35,594 bases of DNA from DAONFI01 sp035403485. GTDB lineage: Bacteria > Planctomycetota > Phycisphaerae > SM23-33. The position numbers and the translations under genes were made by a program. Under the pieces are notes generated by a model, which did no database searches, was not told where the DNA came from, and saw nothing but the letters and a program-made list of their open reading frames with translations. Below are positions 1 to 7,495 of this stretch, piece after piece (positions within the stretch are counted from its first letter, which is position 1; each line of letters starts with the position of its first letter). The stretch is taken from assembly GCA_964536835.1 (NCBI GenBank), contig CAZIAZ010000031.1, positions 1-35,594 on the forward strand, read 5' to 3'.

Positions 1-55
1 TTCAACCTGTTTTGACTTTGAAATTCTTTTAAATCCATCCCGCAGTTTTTATGGT

Positions 56-685
56 ATGATGAACGACAGGATGCAGCGGTGGTTTTTGATATTTTTTATT
101 GCAGTAATAATCATCGGCCTGTTTTACAAACCACGATCCCTTTTCACCCGAAAATGCGTCAAATCCATTCTAATATCATTGGGAATAAGTTTTTGCATAT
201 TGACCTGTTGTTATATTGCAGGCCTGATTCTGAACTCAATACAAGACAGGCCCCGCCTTTTCATTTATCGCGAAGTCGATAACAGCATATGGGTAAAAGT
301 AGAGTCAAAGCACGACAACGCCAATCTCGTTATATTTCCTGAAGATATGCAGAATTTGAAGTCATTGAAAAAATTTGCCGAAAAATACTGCGCAAGCAGC
401 AATTATAATCTGCCGCTGACAATGCCCTCTCAAATCGGCAAAATCATCCAAGATACCTCGCCGGATACACAAATACTTCTTTGCGGACAGAATTCATATT
501 ACGTTCCGCAATGCAGACAACAACAAGCAAACCTTTTCAAGCCCAAATTTCTTATTAATGAGGCAGATTGGCCGAAACTCCACTCAATTTATTTAAGTCG
601 CTGGGATGAATCCGGCGAAAATTATACATGGCAGGCAATGGCAGATTCATCAAATATAAATCTGATTTTCGTGGAAGACTTTTAG
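56..685 (+). CDS. Hypothetical protein with two N-terminal membrane segments
   Basis: I do not recognise this family. Two hydrophobic helices are visible near the N-terminus (about residues 9-24, FLIFFIAVIIIG, and 35-58, containing ISLGISFCILTCC). A soluble domain of about 150 residues follows. The topology suggests an inner-membrane protein whose C-terminal domain lies on one side of the membrane. The reading frame is open upstream to the window edge and no Shine-Dalgarno precedes the tandem ATGs at 56 and 59, so the true start may lie further left. Its stop overlaps by 4 bp the end of the convergent ArdC-like gene. No partner or function can be assigned. Confidence 0.6.
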   Translation: MMNDRMQRWFLIFFIAVIIIGLFYKPRSLFTRKCVKSILISLGISFCILTCCYIAGLILNSIQDRPRLFIYREVDNSIWVKVESKHDNANLVIFPEDMQNLKSLKKFAEKYCASSNYNLPLTMPSQIGKIIQDTSPDTQILLCGQNSYYVPQCRQQQANLFKPKFLINEADWPKLHSIYLSRWDESGENYTWQAMADSSNINLIFVEDF

Positions 686-1542
686 GATTCGTACTTTCCT
701 CCACTAGAGCCGAGGATGTAATCCGCAGCTTTTTGTGCCTGCGTACCGGCGGTTACTACCAAGCGGCTGTCGTTATTGAGCCGTTCCAGCCATGAATTGA
801 TATAGGCGGCAGAATTATCGACAACGGAATTTTCTATTCCGGCATGGCCGCAGAGATAGGCTGCTCCCATTTCCGCAACAAGTTCTTCACGGGAATAACT
901 ATCAGAACCAAAATCAGTACCATTTACTATCGTCGGCCTTGCAAGACGTGATTCGTTTCCGGTGGAATGGCATAGCTCATGATATAAGACGCCGTAATAG
1001 GCTTCCGGTGTCTTAAAACGCTGTTTCATAGGAATCTGTACATAATCGTCAAGAGTATTGTAATATGCTGAATTGCCTCTGTGATAAATCTCCGGTTTAT
1101 TCGGCATGTTTTCGACAATCTGTTCACAGCGTTCTATCGGCGAATGATTATTGACAGGCTGTTCGCTTTTCGGATACTGAACGTTCTCGCACTGCTCTAC
1201 ATTGAACACGGTATAATATCGCAGGAATGGAATTTTGTCGGGGGTTTCATCGTTTTCATTTTGTTGTTTTTCAATCCAGTTCCAGTAAATACACGGAAAC
1301 CCTTTTTCACCATATTTGACATGCCCGCCGCGTTCGCTGGCTTGTCGATAAGTCAGCCAGTACGGAGAACCGTACCCGGCAGATGAAAGCATAAACGTAT
1401 TGATGCCTCTATACTTTTTGCCTGATACAAGGTTTTGAGGATGCTCTTCCTGTCCACCCCATTGTTTATGCCACGGGACAACGCCGTCTTCAAGCGATTT
1501 GATTATTCTGTTGGTGATGGTTTTGTAAACATCGTTTCTCAT
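682..1542 (-). CDS. ArdC-like antirestriction protein (DUF1738 domain plus zincin metallopeptidase)
   Basis: The N-terminal part (about residues 1-120) has the look of the ArdC ssDNA-binding domain: VYKTITNRIIKSLEDGVVPW, then a KYRGINTFML segment and a GGHVKYGEKG segment. The C-terminal part is a zincin-type domain with HELCH at residues 188-192 and a downstream glutamate in the EELVAEMGAAYL helix (about residue 224) as probable third zinc ligand. ArdC proteins are carried by plasmids and integrative elements, protect incoming DNA from host restriction and bind single-stranded DNA. At 286 aa the length is normal. No clear Shine-Dalgarno is seen. A hairpin lies directly upstream. Location on an element with integrases and a methyltransferase fits a role in element establishment (inference). 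Confidence 0.88.
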   Translation of the reverse strand: MRNDVYKTITNRIIKSLEDGVVPWHKQWGGQEEHPQNLVSGKKYRGINTFMLSSAGYGSPYWLTYRQASERGGHVKYGEKGFPCIYWNWIEKQQNENDETPDKIPFLRYYTVFNVEQCENVQYPKSEQPVNNHSPIERCEQIVENMPNKPEIYHRGNSAYYNTLDDYVQIPMKQRFKTPEAYYGVLYHELCHSTGNESRLARPTIVNGTDFGSDSYSREELVAEMGAAYLCGHAGIENSVVDNSAAYINSWLERLNNDSRLVVTAGTQAQKAADYILGSSGGKYES

Positions 1543-1573
1543 GACATGACGAGAAAAAGATGTTTAAAAACAA

Positions 1574-1608
1574 TTCAACCGAAATGGCCTGTACATTTTC
1601 AGGTTGAA
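1574..1608. repeat. Inverted repeat upstream of the ArdC-like gene
   Basis: TTCAACC + GAAA (1574-1584) pairs with TTTC + GGTTGAA (1597-1608), an 11-bp stem with one unpaired base and a 12-nt loop. It lies 32 bp before the start codon of the ArdC-like gene on the minus strand, in the gap after the 146-aa protein. No T-tract follows on the minus strand, so an operator or leader hairpin is more likely than a terminator. Function is inferred from position only. Confidence 0.45.
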
Positions 1609-1648
1609 CCGACGCAATTTTGCGTATCAAAATTCATTTTGAAAAAAA

Positions 1649-2089
1649 TCAGCGGTATTTCACTTTTGGTATTGCGTACCTGCTGGAATGCAGGCTCAGT
1701 TGTCCGTGCTTTTGCATCAATGACAGAAGTTTTTGCTGCAAAGTATTCATCTTGTCGTTGTAAAGAGCATTATGCCTTCTTCGTTCGGCTTCGATTGCCA
1801 TCAACCGCAGGTGGAACTTGTCCTGTTCAATAAATCGATAATGCGAATATTCCGGCATTCGTGCTTCCATCTGCATAATGTCCGTATCGACGTAACATTC
1901 AGTGTGCAGCAGGCTGTTGAACTGGTTTTTCTGCAATTCACGCAGCCTGTCAATCTGCTCGACGGTCAATGCCACTTCCTGTTCTAGCAGATTCGTCAAG
2001 CCAAGTCCGCCGTAGCTTGATGACATTTTCCCCACCAAATCTCTTGCTTCTCTTTCAACCTGTGTCGTGAATTCGTTTTGCGTGTACAT
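1649..2089 (-). CDS. Hypothetical helical protein
   Basis: The 146-residue product is unrecognised. It is strongly charged and apparently all-helical: an N-terminal QVEREARDLVGKM helix, then LTVEQIDRLRELQ, and a C-terminal heptad-like run (RLMAIEAERRRHNALYNDKM followed by NTLQQKLLSLMQK) that may form a coiled coil. It has no membrane segment, signal peptide or recognisable catalytic motif. It lies in the same orientation between the tandem winged-helix gene and the ArdC-like gene, with a 21-bp gap to the former, so the three may be co-transcribed. No Shine-Dalgarno precedes the ATG. Confidence 0.6.
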   Translation of the reverse strand: MYTQNEFTTQVEREARDLVGKMSSSYGGLGLTNLLEQEVALTVEQIDRLRELQKNQFNSLLHTECYVDTDIMQMEARMPEYSHYRFIEQDKFHLRLMAIEAERRRHNALYNDKMNTLQQKLLSLMQKHGQLSLHSSRYAIPKVKYR

Positions 2090-2110
2090 TTTTTGTTTTT
2101 TTAATAAATT

Positions 2111-2692
2111 TCAAAGCGGCATTTCCGCTTGGTTTAGCATTGTTTGAATTTTACTTCCCATTTCGGTAAGTTCATATTGAGGATGAACCTTTTTCCTGAC
2201 GAAGACCTTCTGTATGAGGCCTTGTCTTAGGAAATCCCGCATTATGTCCCGAATATTGTTCTGGCTGATTGTGATTTGCGGCTTGTGCATTCGCAGGTAA
2301 CGCTTTATCTGGCACGGCTGCATCGGCTGAATGATTGCCTGCAATACCGCCGACCTCTGCCGAAAGCAGACGCTTCCGTAAAGTTCCCAATCCATACCTT
2401 CCGGTATGAGTATCGGATTCGGCATTGCAATTTCTAGTTCGCAACAAAGACGCTGCTGAATTTGCAATGCGATTTCGGTAGGCTGGTAGACTCTGCAATT
2501 CTTCAAAGCCGGATTCAGACATGTAACGACGCCCATTTTCGCCATTTTGACGAGCGTCGAACTGCAAGTATCCAGGCTTAGCCGAGTTTTCTTTGCCGTC
2601 TGCATCGCCGTTAGCGGCATACGCATCGAAAGCAATATTCTCCGTCGCTGTTCTTTCTTGTTTATCCATTCGTAAGTTTTTTTGCTGTGCAT
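2111..2692 (-). CDS. Tandem winged-helix protein, probable transcriptional regulator
   Basis: Two winged-helix-like segments are visible. The first (about residues 12-80) reads RRRILLSMRMPLTAMQTAKK ... LDTCSSTLVKMAKMGVVTCL. The second (about 110-190) contains RSAVLQAIIQPMQPCQIKRY ... ISQNNIRDIMRDFLRQGLI. The pattern is that of small DNA-binding regulators of mobile elements. A second long frame overlaps on the same strand, but its translation is low in hydrophobic core and looks like a shadow. A 30-bp palindrome lies upstream in the gap between this gene and the divergent zinc-protein gene and may be its operator (inference). No Shine-Dalgarno is obvious. Confidence 0.6.
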   Translation of the reverse strand: MHSKKTYEWINKKEQRRRILLSMRMPLTAMQTAKKTRLSLDTCSSTLVKMAKMGVVTCLNPALKNCRVYQPTEIALQIQQRLCCELEIAMPNPILIPEGMDWELYGSVCFRQRSAVLQAIIQPMQPCQIKRYLRMHKPQITISQNNIRDIMRDFLRQGLIQKVFVRKKVHPQYELTEMGSKIQTMLNQAEMPL

Positions 2693-2818
2693 AGTTTGTA
2701 TGCATCAGCCGGCTGATGTTTCTCCCGCAGGCCGTTCTTTTGACAACCTGCAATGAGCCAATTGGTATTATTCAAACGACAAAACGCTTTAAAGGAAATG
2801 AACTGATTCACCCCTCGG

Positions 2819-2848
2819 TTTTCAGTGATAATGATTTACCACTGAAAA
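2819..2848. promoter_or_regulatory. 30-bp palindrome in a divergent intergenic region (possible operator)
   Basis: TTTTCAGTGATAA (2819-2831) is matched by the reverse complement at 2836-2848 with one mismatch in 13 bp around a 4-bp spacer. It lies in the 324-bp gap (2693-3016) between the tandem winged-helix gene (leftward) and the small zinc-protein gene (rightward), where an autoregulatory operator would be expected. The CACT of the right arm can also pair with AGTG at 2851-2854 just downstream, giving an alternative stem. I see no coding sequence in this gap. Confidence 0.45.
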
Positions 2849-3016
2849 GTAGTGTCATTGGAATAATATTATATGGAGCCACATTGGAAAGAATTTTCGT
2901 TTCAAAATGAACAGCGGGTTTCAGAATGGAAGGCGGAGGGAATTTCGGGTTTAATTCTGAAATTCCTTGCGGCAAATCAGTTGAAGAATATTTAAGGCTG
3001 TCTGCCTGAATGCATT

Positions 3017-3220
3017 ATGGAAACCAAAAATCAGAAAATATGCTCGAATTGCCGTCGAAAACTTGATGTCGGCGTGGATGCGATACGCATCAATAACGGC
3101 GTTATCGGCATAAAAGATTTCGTGCCGCTTGACGAGACGATGTTATTCTGCAGCGACGAATGCATCCGCGAGTACTACGACCTCGGTGATTTGCCGAAAC
3201 TGCAACGACGCGTGCCGTAA
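3017..3220 (+). CDS. Small zinc-binding protein
   Basis: This 67-residue protein has an N-terminal ICSNCRRKL knuckle (CxxC) and a second FCSDECIREYY motif (CxxxC) about 36 residues later. The arrangement resembles MYM/TRASH-type treble-clef zinc ribbons, in which a C-terminal helix follows the second pair. Such small proteins are common on mobile elements as DNA- or protein-binding adaptors. It is convergent with the downstream integrase gene, with 11 bp between the stops. There is no recognisable Shine-Dalgarno, and the start is the first in-frame ATG before the zinc knuckle. Its function is unknown. Confidence 0.55.
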   Translation: METKNQKICSNCRRKLDVGVDAIRINNGVIGIKDFVPLDETMLFCSDECIREYYDLGDLPKLQRRVP

Positions 3221-3231
3221 TTTTTAGAAAA

Positions 3232-4434
3232 TTATTCTTTAATCGGCTTCAATAACCCAAGCTCTTCAAGTTGCTGGAATTTATCGACGAATATTTTCAC
3301 CAAGGCTTTAATCTGACGGACTTCGCCGTAATGGCTTTCGAGTTTTTCTTTCAGAATTTCGTTTTCCCGTTCGGTTTTCAAAAGACGCTTTTCGATTTCC
3401 GTTTTAGTCAAATCCATCAGCATATCTTCTTCGGTTATTGTATCCTTCATTCCCAGCAGTTCGGAGTAGTAATGAATCTTGTCGGACTTTCGCCAGCCGA
3501 AACGGTATTTCAATGCTGACTCGGATTTGTACCGCGGCAGCCAGTAACAACACGAACAATGACGAAAGTCGTACATCGTCAATTTATCAAAACTCTCGCC
3601 AGCCTGACTTATTCCGTCGCCGAGAACACGCTTTGCAAGTCTTTTCAGATATCTGTTTACGATGACCGGCGAGATATTGAACAATGAATCCGCAGGCTGG
3701 AGTTTGTTTTCTTCAACATGTCTTTTAATCAATTCGGAACACAACATCAGATTTATCTTTCTTCCAAAACTGCCTTTTTTCGCAATTTCATCCCGAATAT
3801 GCACTTTTTTACAACCGTCATACAAGTCGTAAACCTTGATATTCATCAACTCCGTCGGGCTGCGAATACCGGTGTCGTACAGGAACATCATCAGCGTGCG
3901 ATATTCAGGCTTGGCCTTATCACAGAGTATTCTGATCTGTTCTTCAGTCAGATAAACCCATCGCGGTTTCTCTTTCGACACATCGAGGTCTTCGGTAATG
4001 TCACTTATCTCCATTCCACGTTTCTTGTTGATTTTCATGTGCCAATGCCAGAATGCCTTGAACGGCTTGACATAATCCACTACGGATTGATATGCCTCAC
4101 CATCTTTTCTGCGGATAGTACCGTTACGCATTGCGTTGAAAAAACCAACCAGATGTTCTTCCGTCATTGCCGCAATGTCGATGTGAAGATTTTTTTCAAT
4201 GTTTTTGGCGATAAAAATCATTCGCTGCCTAAGATTGTTTAGACGGATATAACTGCGTGGGCCTTTTGCACTTTTCGACGAAACATTCAGCCCGTTCTCC
4301 ATGTCGAAAATATATTGAAGAATCATATCGGAATTCGCCTTGCTGAGTTCTGGAATGCCATCCTTGACGCTCTCTTTCCATCTCAGGTATTTTTCTTTGT
4401 GGTTGTATGGGTCGATTTTCATAATATTCCGCAT
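3232..4434 (-). CDS. Tyrosine recombinase/integrase with C-terminal coiled coil
   Basis: This is a site-specific recombinase of the tyrosine family, probably acting on its own element. An N-terminal SAM-like core-binding domain covers about residues 45-160. The catalytic domain shows LYDTGIRSPTELMNI (first Arg), MYDFRHCSCCYWL (Arg-His of the box II region), YRFGWRKSDKI (LGH-like box with W) and IHYYSELLG (nucleophilic Tyr). The motifs resemble archaeal/phage XerA-like integrases more than the classical phage type. After the Tyr comes a charged helical tail (KTEIEKRLLKTERENEILKE), probably a coiled coil. The alternative start MKIDPYN is 12 bp downstream. It is one of two integrases in the window, which suggests nested or composite elements. 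Confidence 0.85.
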   Translation of the reverse strand: MRNIMKIDPYNHKEKYLRWKESVKDGIPELSKANSDMILQYIFDMENGLNVSSKSAKGPRSYIRLNNLRQRMIFIAKNIEKNLHIDIAAMTEEHLVGFFNAMRNGTIRRKDGEAYQSVVDYVKPFKAFWHWHMKINKKRGMEISDITEDLDVSKEKPRWVYLTEEQIRILCDKAKPEYRTLMMFLYDTGIRSPTELMNIKVYDLYDGCKKVHIRDEIAKKGSFGRKINLMLCSELIKRHVEENKLQPADSLFNISPVIVNRYLKRLAKRVLGDGISQAGESFDKLTMYDFRHCSCCYWLPRYKSESALKYRFGWRKSDKIHYYSELLGMKDTITEEDMLMDLTKTEIEKRLLKTERENEILKEKLESHYGEVRQIKALVKIFVDKFQQLEELGLLKPIKE

Positions 4435-4506
4435 AATCAGTCGCCGTTATATAACATGAACTGATTTGCCAACCGTTACCCCCGGAAATAGTCAAAAAGG
4501 TATTAC

Positions 4507-4558
4507 GCCCCAGCCGGAGGGGGCATACTTTTGACCAATCCTGGGGGTGGTGATTGGT
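4507..4558. repeat. Two adjacent inverted repeats upstream of the first integrase
   Basis: GCCCC (4507-4511) pairs with GGGGC (4520-4524), and ACCAATC (4534-4540) pairs perfectly with GATTGGT (4552-4558) around an 11-nt loop. They lie about 75-125 bp upstream of the integrase start codon, where an integrase promoter, operator or attachment site is expected. No second copy that would prove an attachment site was seen. Confidence 0.4.
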
Positions 4559-4805
4559 TTATTTGATTTTAATACTGATTACAGACTATCAGAGTTTATA
4601 TAATTTGCGGTCATTTGCCGACGGCAGACAGAATCGGTTGAAGTCTTTTAAATATCGCTTGCCGATAAACGATATGGACATGCATACTGACGAAAACCTT
4701 GATGAAGAAATCCAAATACTAAAAAATCTCATCGACAAAACCGATGGAATTTTACTTACAAAAATCAACCAACATTCTGACGTTCGGAGTTCATTTGATT
4801 CCTGA
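4554..4805 (+). CDS. Doubtful small hypothetical protein
   Basis: An 83-codon frame runs rightward from 4554 and overlaps by 41 bp the 3' end of the convergent nuclease gene. The first 40 residues look non-coding. The part from an internal ATG (4674, MDMHTDENLDEEIQILKNLI) is an acidic amphipathic helix and could be a real 43-residue peptide. There is no good Shine-Dalgarno and no recognised family. It is kept only because the interval between the integrase and the nuclease would otherwise be unexplained. Confidence 0.2.
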   Translation: MVYLILILITDYQSLYNLRSFADGRQNRLKSFKYRLPINDMDMHTDENLDEEIQILKNLIDKTDGILLTKINQHSDVRSSFDS

Positions 4806-5370
4806 TGTTCTGGAGTTTCCTCAGCCTACCTTCAAGGGTCTGTGCAATCCGCTCAATGACCATCTCCCGCCAGTTGCCCCGCATGGTGGAATCGAACAGA
4901 AATATAGCGTTGAACCCCGACTCATTGTAAGACGCCATTTTTCGGGCAGCCTGCTCGTTGTACTCGCGGTTGCCGTTCATCCCAAAATATTCGATAATGA
5001 CATCATATTCCTGGAGCCGGAAATCCGGGTAGACCAGCCGGGTTTTATCCCTGTCCACTATCGCCAGCGGATACTCGTAACAGAATGAGATTCCCCGCTC
5101 ATCCAGGAATCTGGCAATCTCTCTTTCGCCTCTGCTCTTGAATGAATTTTGTCCGTTTGCGATGCTGGCATCCTCTATTTTGACACACGGAGACCATCGC
5201 CATTTATATTGATTTATGTACTCAATGCGATATATCTTGCGTTCCGGGGAAAAATTCCTGCGAAATCGTGGCTTTGGCGTAACTCGCGTTATTGCAATGC
5301 ATTGAATGTTGATTTTGCTTTCCAGTTCCGGGGCTTTTATATTCCACTCCACCAAAATACGCAAAAACAC
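4765..5370 (-). CDS. PD-(D/E)XK-type nuclease-like protein
   Basis: The C-terminal half carries the layout of a restriction-endonuclease-like fold. It shows KSRGEREIARFLDERGISF (about residues 78-96, with an early Glu helix), CYEYPL, then YPDFRL (Asp116), VIIEYFGMNG (Glu127) and a later Tyr/Lys helix. This E...PDF...(I)IEY pattern is typical of small nucleases of the helicase-associated/VSR-like group. The N-terminal ~70 residues are basic and not recognised. The frame begins with a GTG, and a second GTG occurs seven codons later. No ATG is available near the N-terminus, so the start is uncertain. It may act in DNA processing or defence for the element (inference). Confidence 0.6.
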   Translation of the reverse strand: MFLRILVEWNIKAPELESKINIQCIAITRVTPKPRFRRNFSPERKIYRIEYINQYKWRWSPCVKIEDASIANGQNSFKSRGEREIARFLDERGISFCYEYPLAIVDRDKTRLVYPDFRLQEYDVIIEYFGMNGNREYNEQAARKMASYNESGFNAIFLFDSTMRGNWREMVIERIAQTLEGRLRKLQNIRNQMNSERQNVG

Positions 5371-5372
5371 GC

Positions 5373-5699
5373 GGGGCGGCTCACCGCCCCCAAAATCTCA
5401 ACCTGATTTTCAACTCAACACAACAACACACGCCCCGCGACCGAAGGGAGCGGGATATATATGTGGCTCCGCAGAGCCCAATATCCCCTTATACCTTAAT
5501 ACAAGGTTTCGCAGAAACCCAACACGTTACCGCAGGGAACCACAACTATCTAAAAAAGAAAGACCTAAAATGGCTTTGAACAAGTGAAACGCCTTTTTAC
5601 GCCTTTCACCCTTAAACCCAATCAACACCCGAAAATCCCAATAATCAAAAACACTCAATTCAACAACACTGACTTTCGGACTACCTGTTCCGCAGGAAC
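5373..5699. repeat. Array of short hairpins sharing a GCA loop in an A/C-rich gene-free stretch
   Basis: The 550-bp interval 5371-5922 has no convincing gene and is strikingly A/C-rich on the plus strand. It holds several small palindromes: GGGGCGG-CTCA-CCGCCCC (5373-5390), CCCGC...GCGGG (5434-5454), GGCTC-CGCA-GAGCC (5465-5478), GGTTTC-GCA-GAAACC (5505-5519), GTTACC-GCA-GGGAAC (5526-5540, one mismatch) and GTTCC-GCA-GGAAC (5687-5699). Four of them keep the C-GCA-G loop while the stem bases differ but still pair, a covariation-like pattern that points to selection for the structure. What the hairpins do is unknown. Confidence 0.6.
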
Positions 5700-5861
5700 C
5701 CCGTCTTCAAAAAGTCCAAAATGTCTAAAAGTAAGCTGAACACCTGCAAGCGGCTTTTACACATTTTGAGACGCCCGCCCGTCGTCAATCACTCAAACAC
5801 AACCCCACAAAAACACTCAATCAAGAATTTCAACAATTCAAAACCACCCAACCCAAACAAA

Positions 5862-5914
5862 AACTCAAAAAAACAAAAGGCGGGAGTCCCTTTTTCAAAA
5901 AGAAAACCCCCGCC
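5862..5914 (-). terminator. Intrinsic terminator after the 86-aa protein gene
   Basis: Read on the minus strand, GGCGGG-type arms (5909-5914 with 5879-5884) and an inner CTTTTT/AAAAAG stem form a long hairpin. It is followed by CTTTTGTTTTTTT (down to about 5862). It lies just after the stop codon at 5923 and would end the leftward transcript of the methyltransferase/small-protein cluster. Confidence 0.65.
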
Positions 5915-5922
5915 GTTCAAAA

Positions 5923-6183
5923 TTACGCCTTACGGCAATTCTCGTCAATCAAGACAGCCGCTTCCTTACGCGAAATCTTTTCAGGGAATTTTATTCCCAA
6001 ATCACGCATGAACTTCTTCTGCTTTTCAGAAGCCGGCTCTTCTTTCCGTTCATCGGAAATAATCTGCGAACGCTTGTCTTTCCCAATCTCCTGCAAAATC
6101 GCAATAGCAACTTCCTTATCGGAAACCTTTTTGCGAATTGCCTCGAACAATTCCGCATACTGCTTTATGTCATTTCTTTCCAT
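5923..6183 (-). CDS. Small protein with a C-terminal EKQKKFMRDLGI motif
   Basis: This 86-residue protein has two parts. Residues 1-40 are helical (ERNDIKQYAELFEAIRKKV). The C-terminal segment, SEKQKKFMRDLGIKFPEKIS followed by RKEAAVLID, is a motif found at the ends of many phage, archaeal and element proteins that bind nucleic acids or act as recombination accessory factors. A strong GGAGG Shine-Dalgarno lies 7 nt upstream of the ATG. It belongs to a leftward gene series (7495 to 5923) and is followed by a terminator. The specific function is unknown. Confidence 0.65.
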   Translation of the reverse strand: MERNDIKQYAELFEAIRKKVSDKEVAIAILQEIGKDKRSQIISDERKEEPASEKQKKFMRDLGIKFPEKISRKEAAVLIDENCRKA

Positions 6184-6269
6184 TTCTTTACCTCCTGCAT
6201 TTAATTAAGCGCGTTTACAGTTCGCCAACTTTCAAGGGCAAAAATCAAAGCCCCTTCAAAAAATCCGAT

Positions 6270-6470
6270 TTACCTTTTCGCCTGAACTTTCGACTCGGCG
6301 AAATCCACAAACTCCTCAAGCTCTTCATCTGCCCATTCTCCAATAATTCCATTCATGTTGTTGTCCAACGCCCCATTCAAAAAATCATTGAATAAGGACA
6401 ATAGACTCTCCTCTCCCAACTCATTCAGCCGAATAATCAAATTTTCTCGTTTTTCATTTTCATCTTCCAT
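6270..6470 (-). CDS. Small acidic hypothetical protein
   Basis: The 66-residue product is strongly acidic and probably all-helical (EDENEKRENLIIRLNELGEE at the start, EWADEELEEFVDFAESKVQ near the end). It has no recognised family. Its ATG is preceded by GGAGGCAAAAGAAA, the same leader style as the two neighbouring small genes at 6183 and 7495, which supports translation. Small acidic proteins on mobile elements often act as inhibitors or DNA mimics of nucleases, but nothing in the sequence proves that here. Confidence 0.55.
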   Translation of the reverse strand: MEDENEKRENLIIRLNELGEESLLSLFNDFLNGALDNNMNGIIGEWADEELEEFVDFAESKVQAKR

Positions 6471-6540
6471 TTTCTTTTGCCTCCTTGCAACTTACTTTTT
6501 AAAGTGGTTTTTTCCCACTCCCTAACGGGTGAATATAAAC

Positions 6541-6560
6541 GGCGGACAAAATCAACCGCC
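6541..6560 (-). terminator. Weak hairpin after the methyltransferase gene
   Basis: GGCGG (6541-6545) pairs with CCGCC (6556-6560) 9 bp past the methyltransferase stop on the minus strand. The following minus-strand sequence is only moderately T-rich, so termination would be weak or partial, and transcription may continue into the 66-aa gene. Confidence 0.3.
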
Positions 6561-6568
6561 AAATCAAA

Positions 6569-7294
6569 TTAACTTTTCTTCATCTTCGCCTCAACTGCCT
6601 TCAAACGACGGTTCGCCATATCGACATACTCTTTGCTTATCTCAGCCCCGATGAAATTCCGTTCAAGCATTTTTGCAACTACCGCTGTGGTTCCAGAACC
6701 CATAAAAGGGTCAAGCACGACATCACCTTTATTCGAACTCGCCTGAATTACTCGTTTGATAAAGCCGGACGGTTTTTCCGTCGGGTGTGAGGTGTATTTT
6801 CTGCCTATGACATACTCAAAAACATTTATCCGTTCCCTTTGAGATGAAAAGTTAAATGTTTTATGCTGTCCTTTCGTCAGATACATACATAACTCAAAAG
6901 CCGTTCGCCAGTTGTTTTTCTTATAACTCGGTTGCGGATTTTTCTTCAAAATTGCCAGCGTGCTACGATAACGAAAACCTTTCGCCTCGGCTTTCTTGAC
7001 AAAATAGCCGCTGTCCTCGTTGGCGGTGAACATATACATACTCCCGCCTTTTTTCAAAACCCTGTAACACTCACTAAAAACTCTCATCATCAAAAGCTCA
7101 TAATCAAATTTTGAAAAGGTGTCCCATTTGCCCCACGCTTCTTTTGTCGTGATGACTTTGCCTCCGCTTTTAGTAAGTGTAAAGTCGTTGGCGATATTAT
7201 ACGGCGGGTCGGTCACAATCAAATCAACAGACTCATTCGGCAACTGCTTAAACAACTCCATACAATCCCCCTGAAATATTTTGTTTAGTTCCAT
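6569..7294 (-). CDS. DNA (adenine-N6 or cytosine-N4) methyltransferase, beta class, orphan
   Basis: This enzyme transfers a methyl group from S-adenosylmethionine to an exocyclic amino group in DNA. The catalytic motif DPPY lies at residues 29-32, before the SAM-binding motif DPFMGSGTT at 195-203. This order defines the beta class. The conserved HPTEKP segment (170-175) precedes motif I. At 241 aa it is short but normal for element-borne enzymes without a large target-recognition domain. No restriction endonuclease gene is adjacent, so it is likely an orphan used for self-protection or regulation (inference). A 56-aa gene lies 30 bp upstream in the same direction. Confidence 0.9.
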   Translation of the reverse strand: MELNKIFQGDCMELFKQLPNESVDLIVTDPPYNIANDFTLTKSGGKVITTKEAWGKWDTFSKFDYELLMMRVFSECYRVLKKGGSMYMFTANEDSGYFVKKAEAKGFRYRSTLAILKKNPQPSYKKNNWRTAFELCMYLTKGQHKTFNFSSQRERINVFEYVIGRKYTSHPTEKPSGFIKRVIQASSNKGDVVLDPFMGSGTTAVVAKMLERNFIGAEISKEYVDMANRRLKAVEAKMKKS

Positions 7295-7324
7295 TGTTTC
7301 ATTTTTTGAACTTTGGTTAAAGGA

Positions 7325-7495
7325 TTATTCCCAAAAAATTCCCCTCTCGTCCATTTCATCGCAAACGGCATTCAATCTCACGCAATCACCGACGGAATAA
7401 CATTGCCACTCATAAATCATTTCGTCCAGTTGCCAGCGTTCCGCAATCAATTCGTCGTTCGTCATCGCTTGTATTGTTTGGTTCAAATTTCCCAT
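7325..7495 (-). CDS. Small hypothetical protein upstream of the methyltransferase
   Basis: A 56-codon gene starts at an ATG preceded by a strong GGAGG (GGAGGCAAAAAAACAA leader). The product begins MGNLNQTIQAMTNDELIAER and continues with a Trp/Asp-rich, acidic, helical stretch ending in GIFWE. It has no recognised domain. It ends 30 bp before the methyltransferase start and probably shares its transcript. The leader closely matches those at 6470 and 6183, which supports it as a real gene. Confidence 0.6.
   Translation of the reverse strand: MGNLNQTIQAMTNDELIAERWQLDEMIYEWQCYSVGDCVRLNAVCDEMDERGIFWE

Noticed and set aside
2172..2753. Overlapping 193-aa frame on the minus strand
   Set aside because: It covers the same DNA as the tandem winged-helix gene in another frame, is Ala/Asn/Arg-rich and shows no hydrophobic core pattern.
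5373..5699. CRISPR array
   Set aside because: The hairpins share only a short loop. Stems and spacing vary, there is no constant repeat of CRISPR length and no cas gene is present.
5306..6011. Plus-strand open frames at 5306-5587 and 5721-6011
   Set aside because: They reflect the A/C-rich, stop-poor composition of this stretch. The translations are low-complexity Lys/Pro/Asn runs without ribosome sites and one runs across the terminator of the minus-strand gene.
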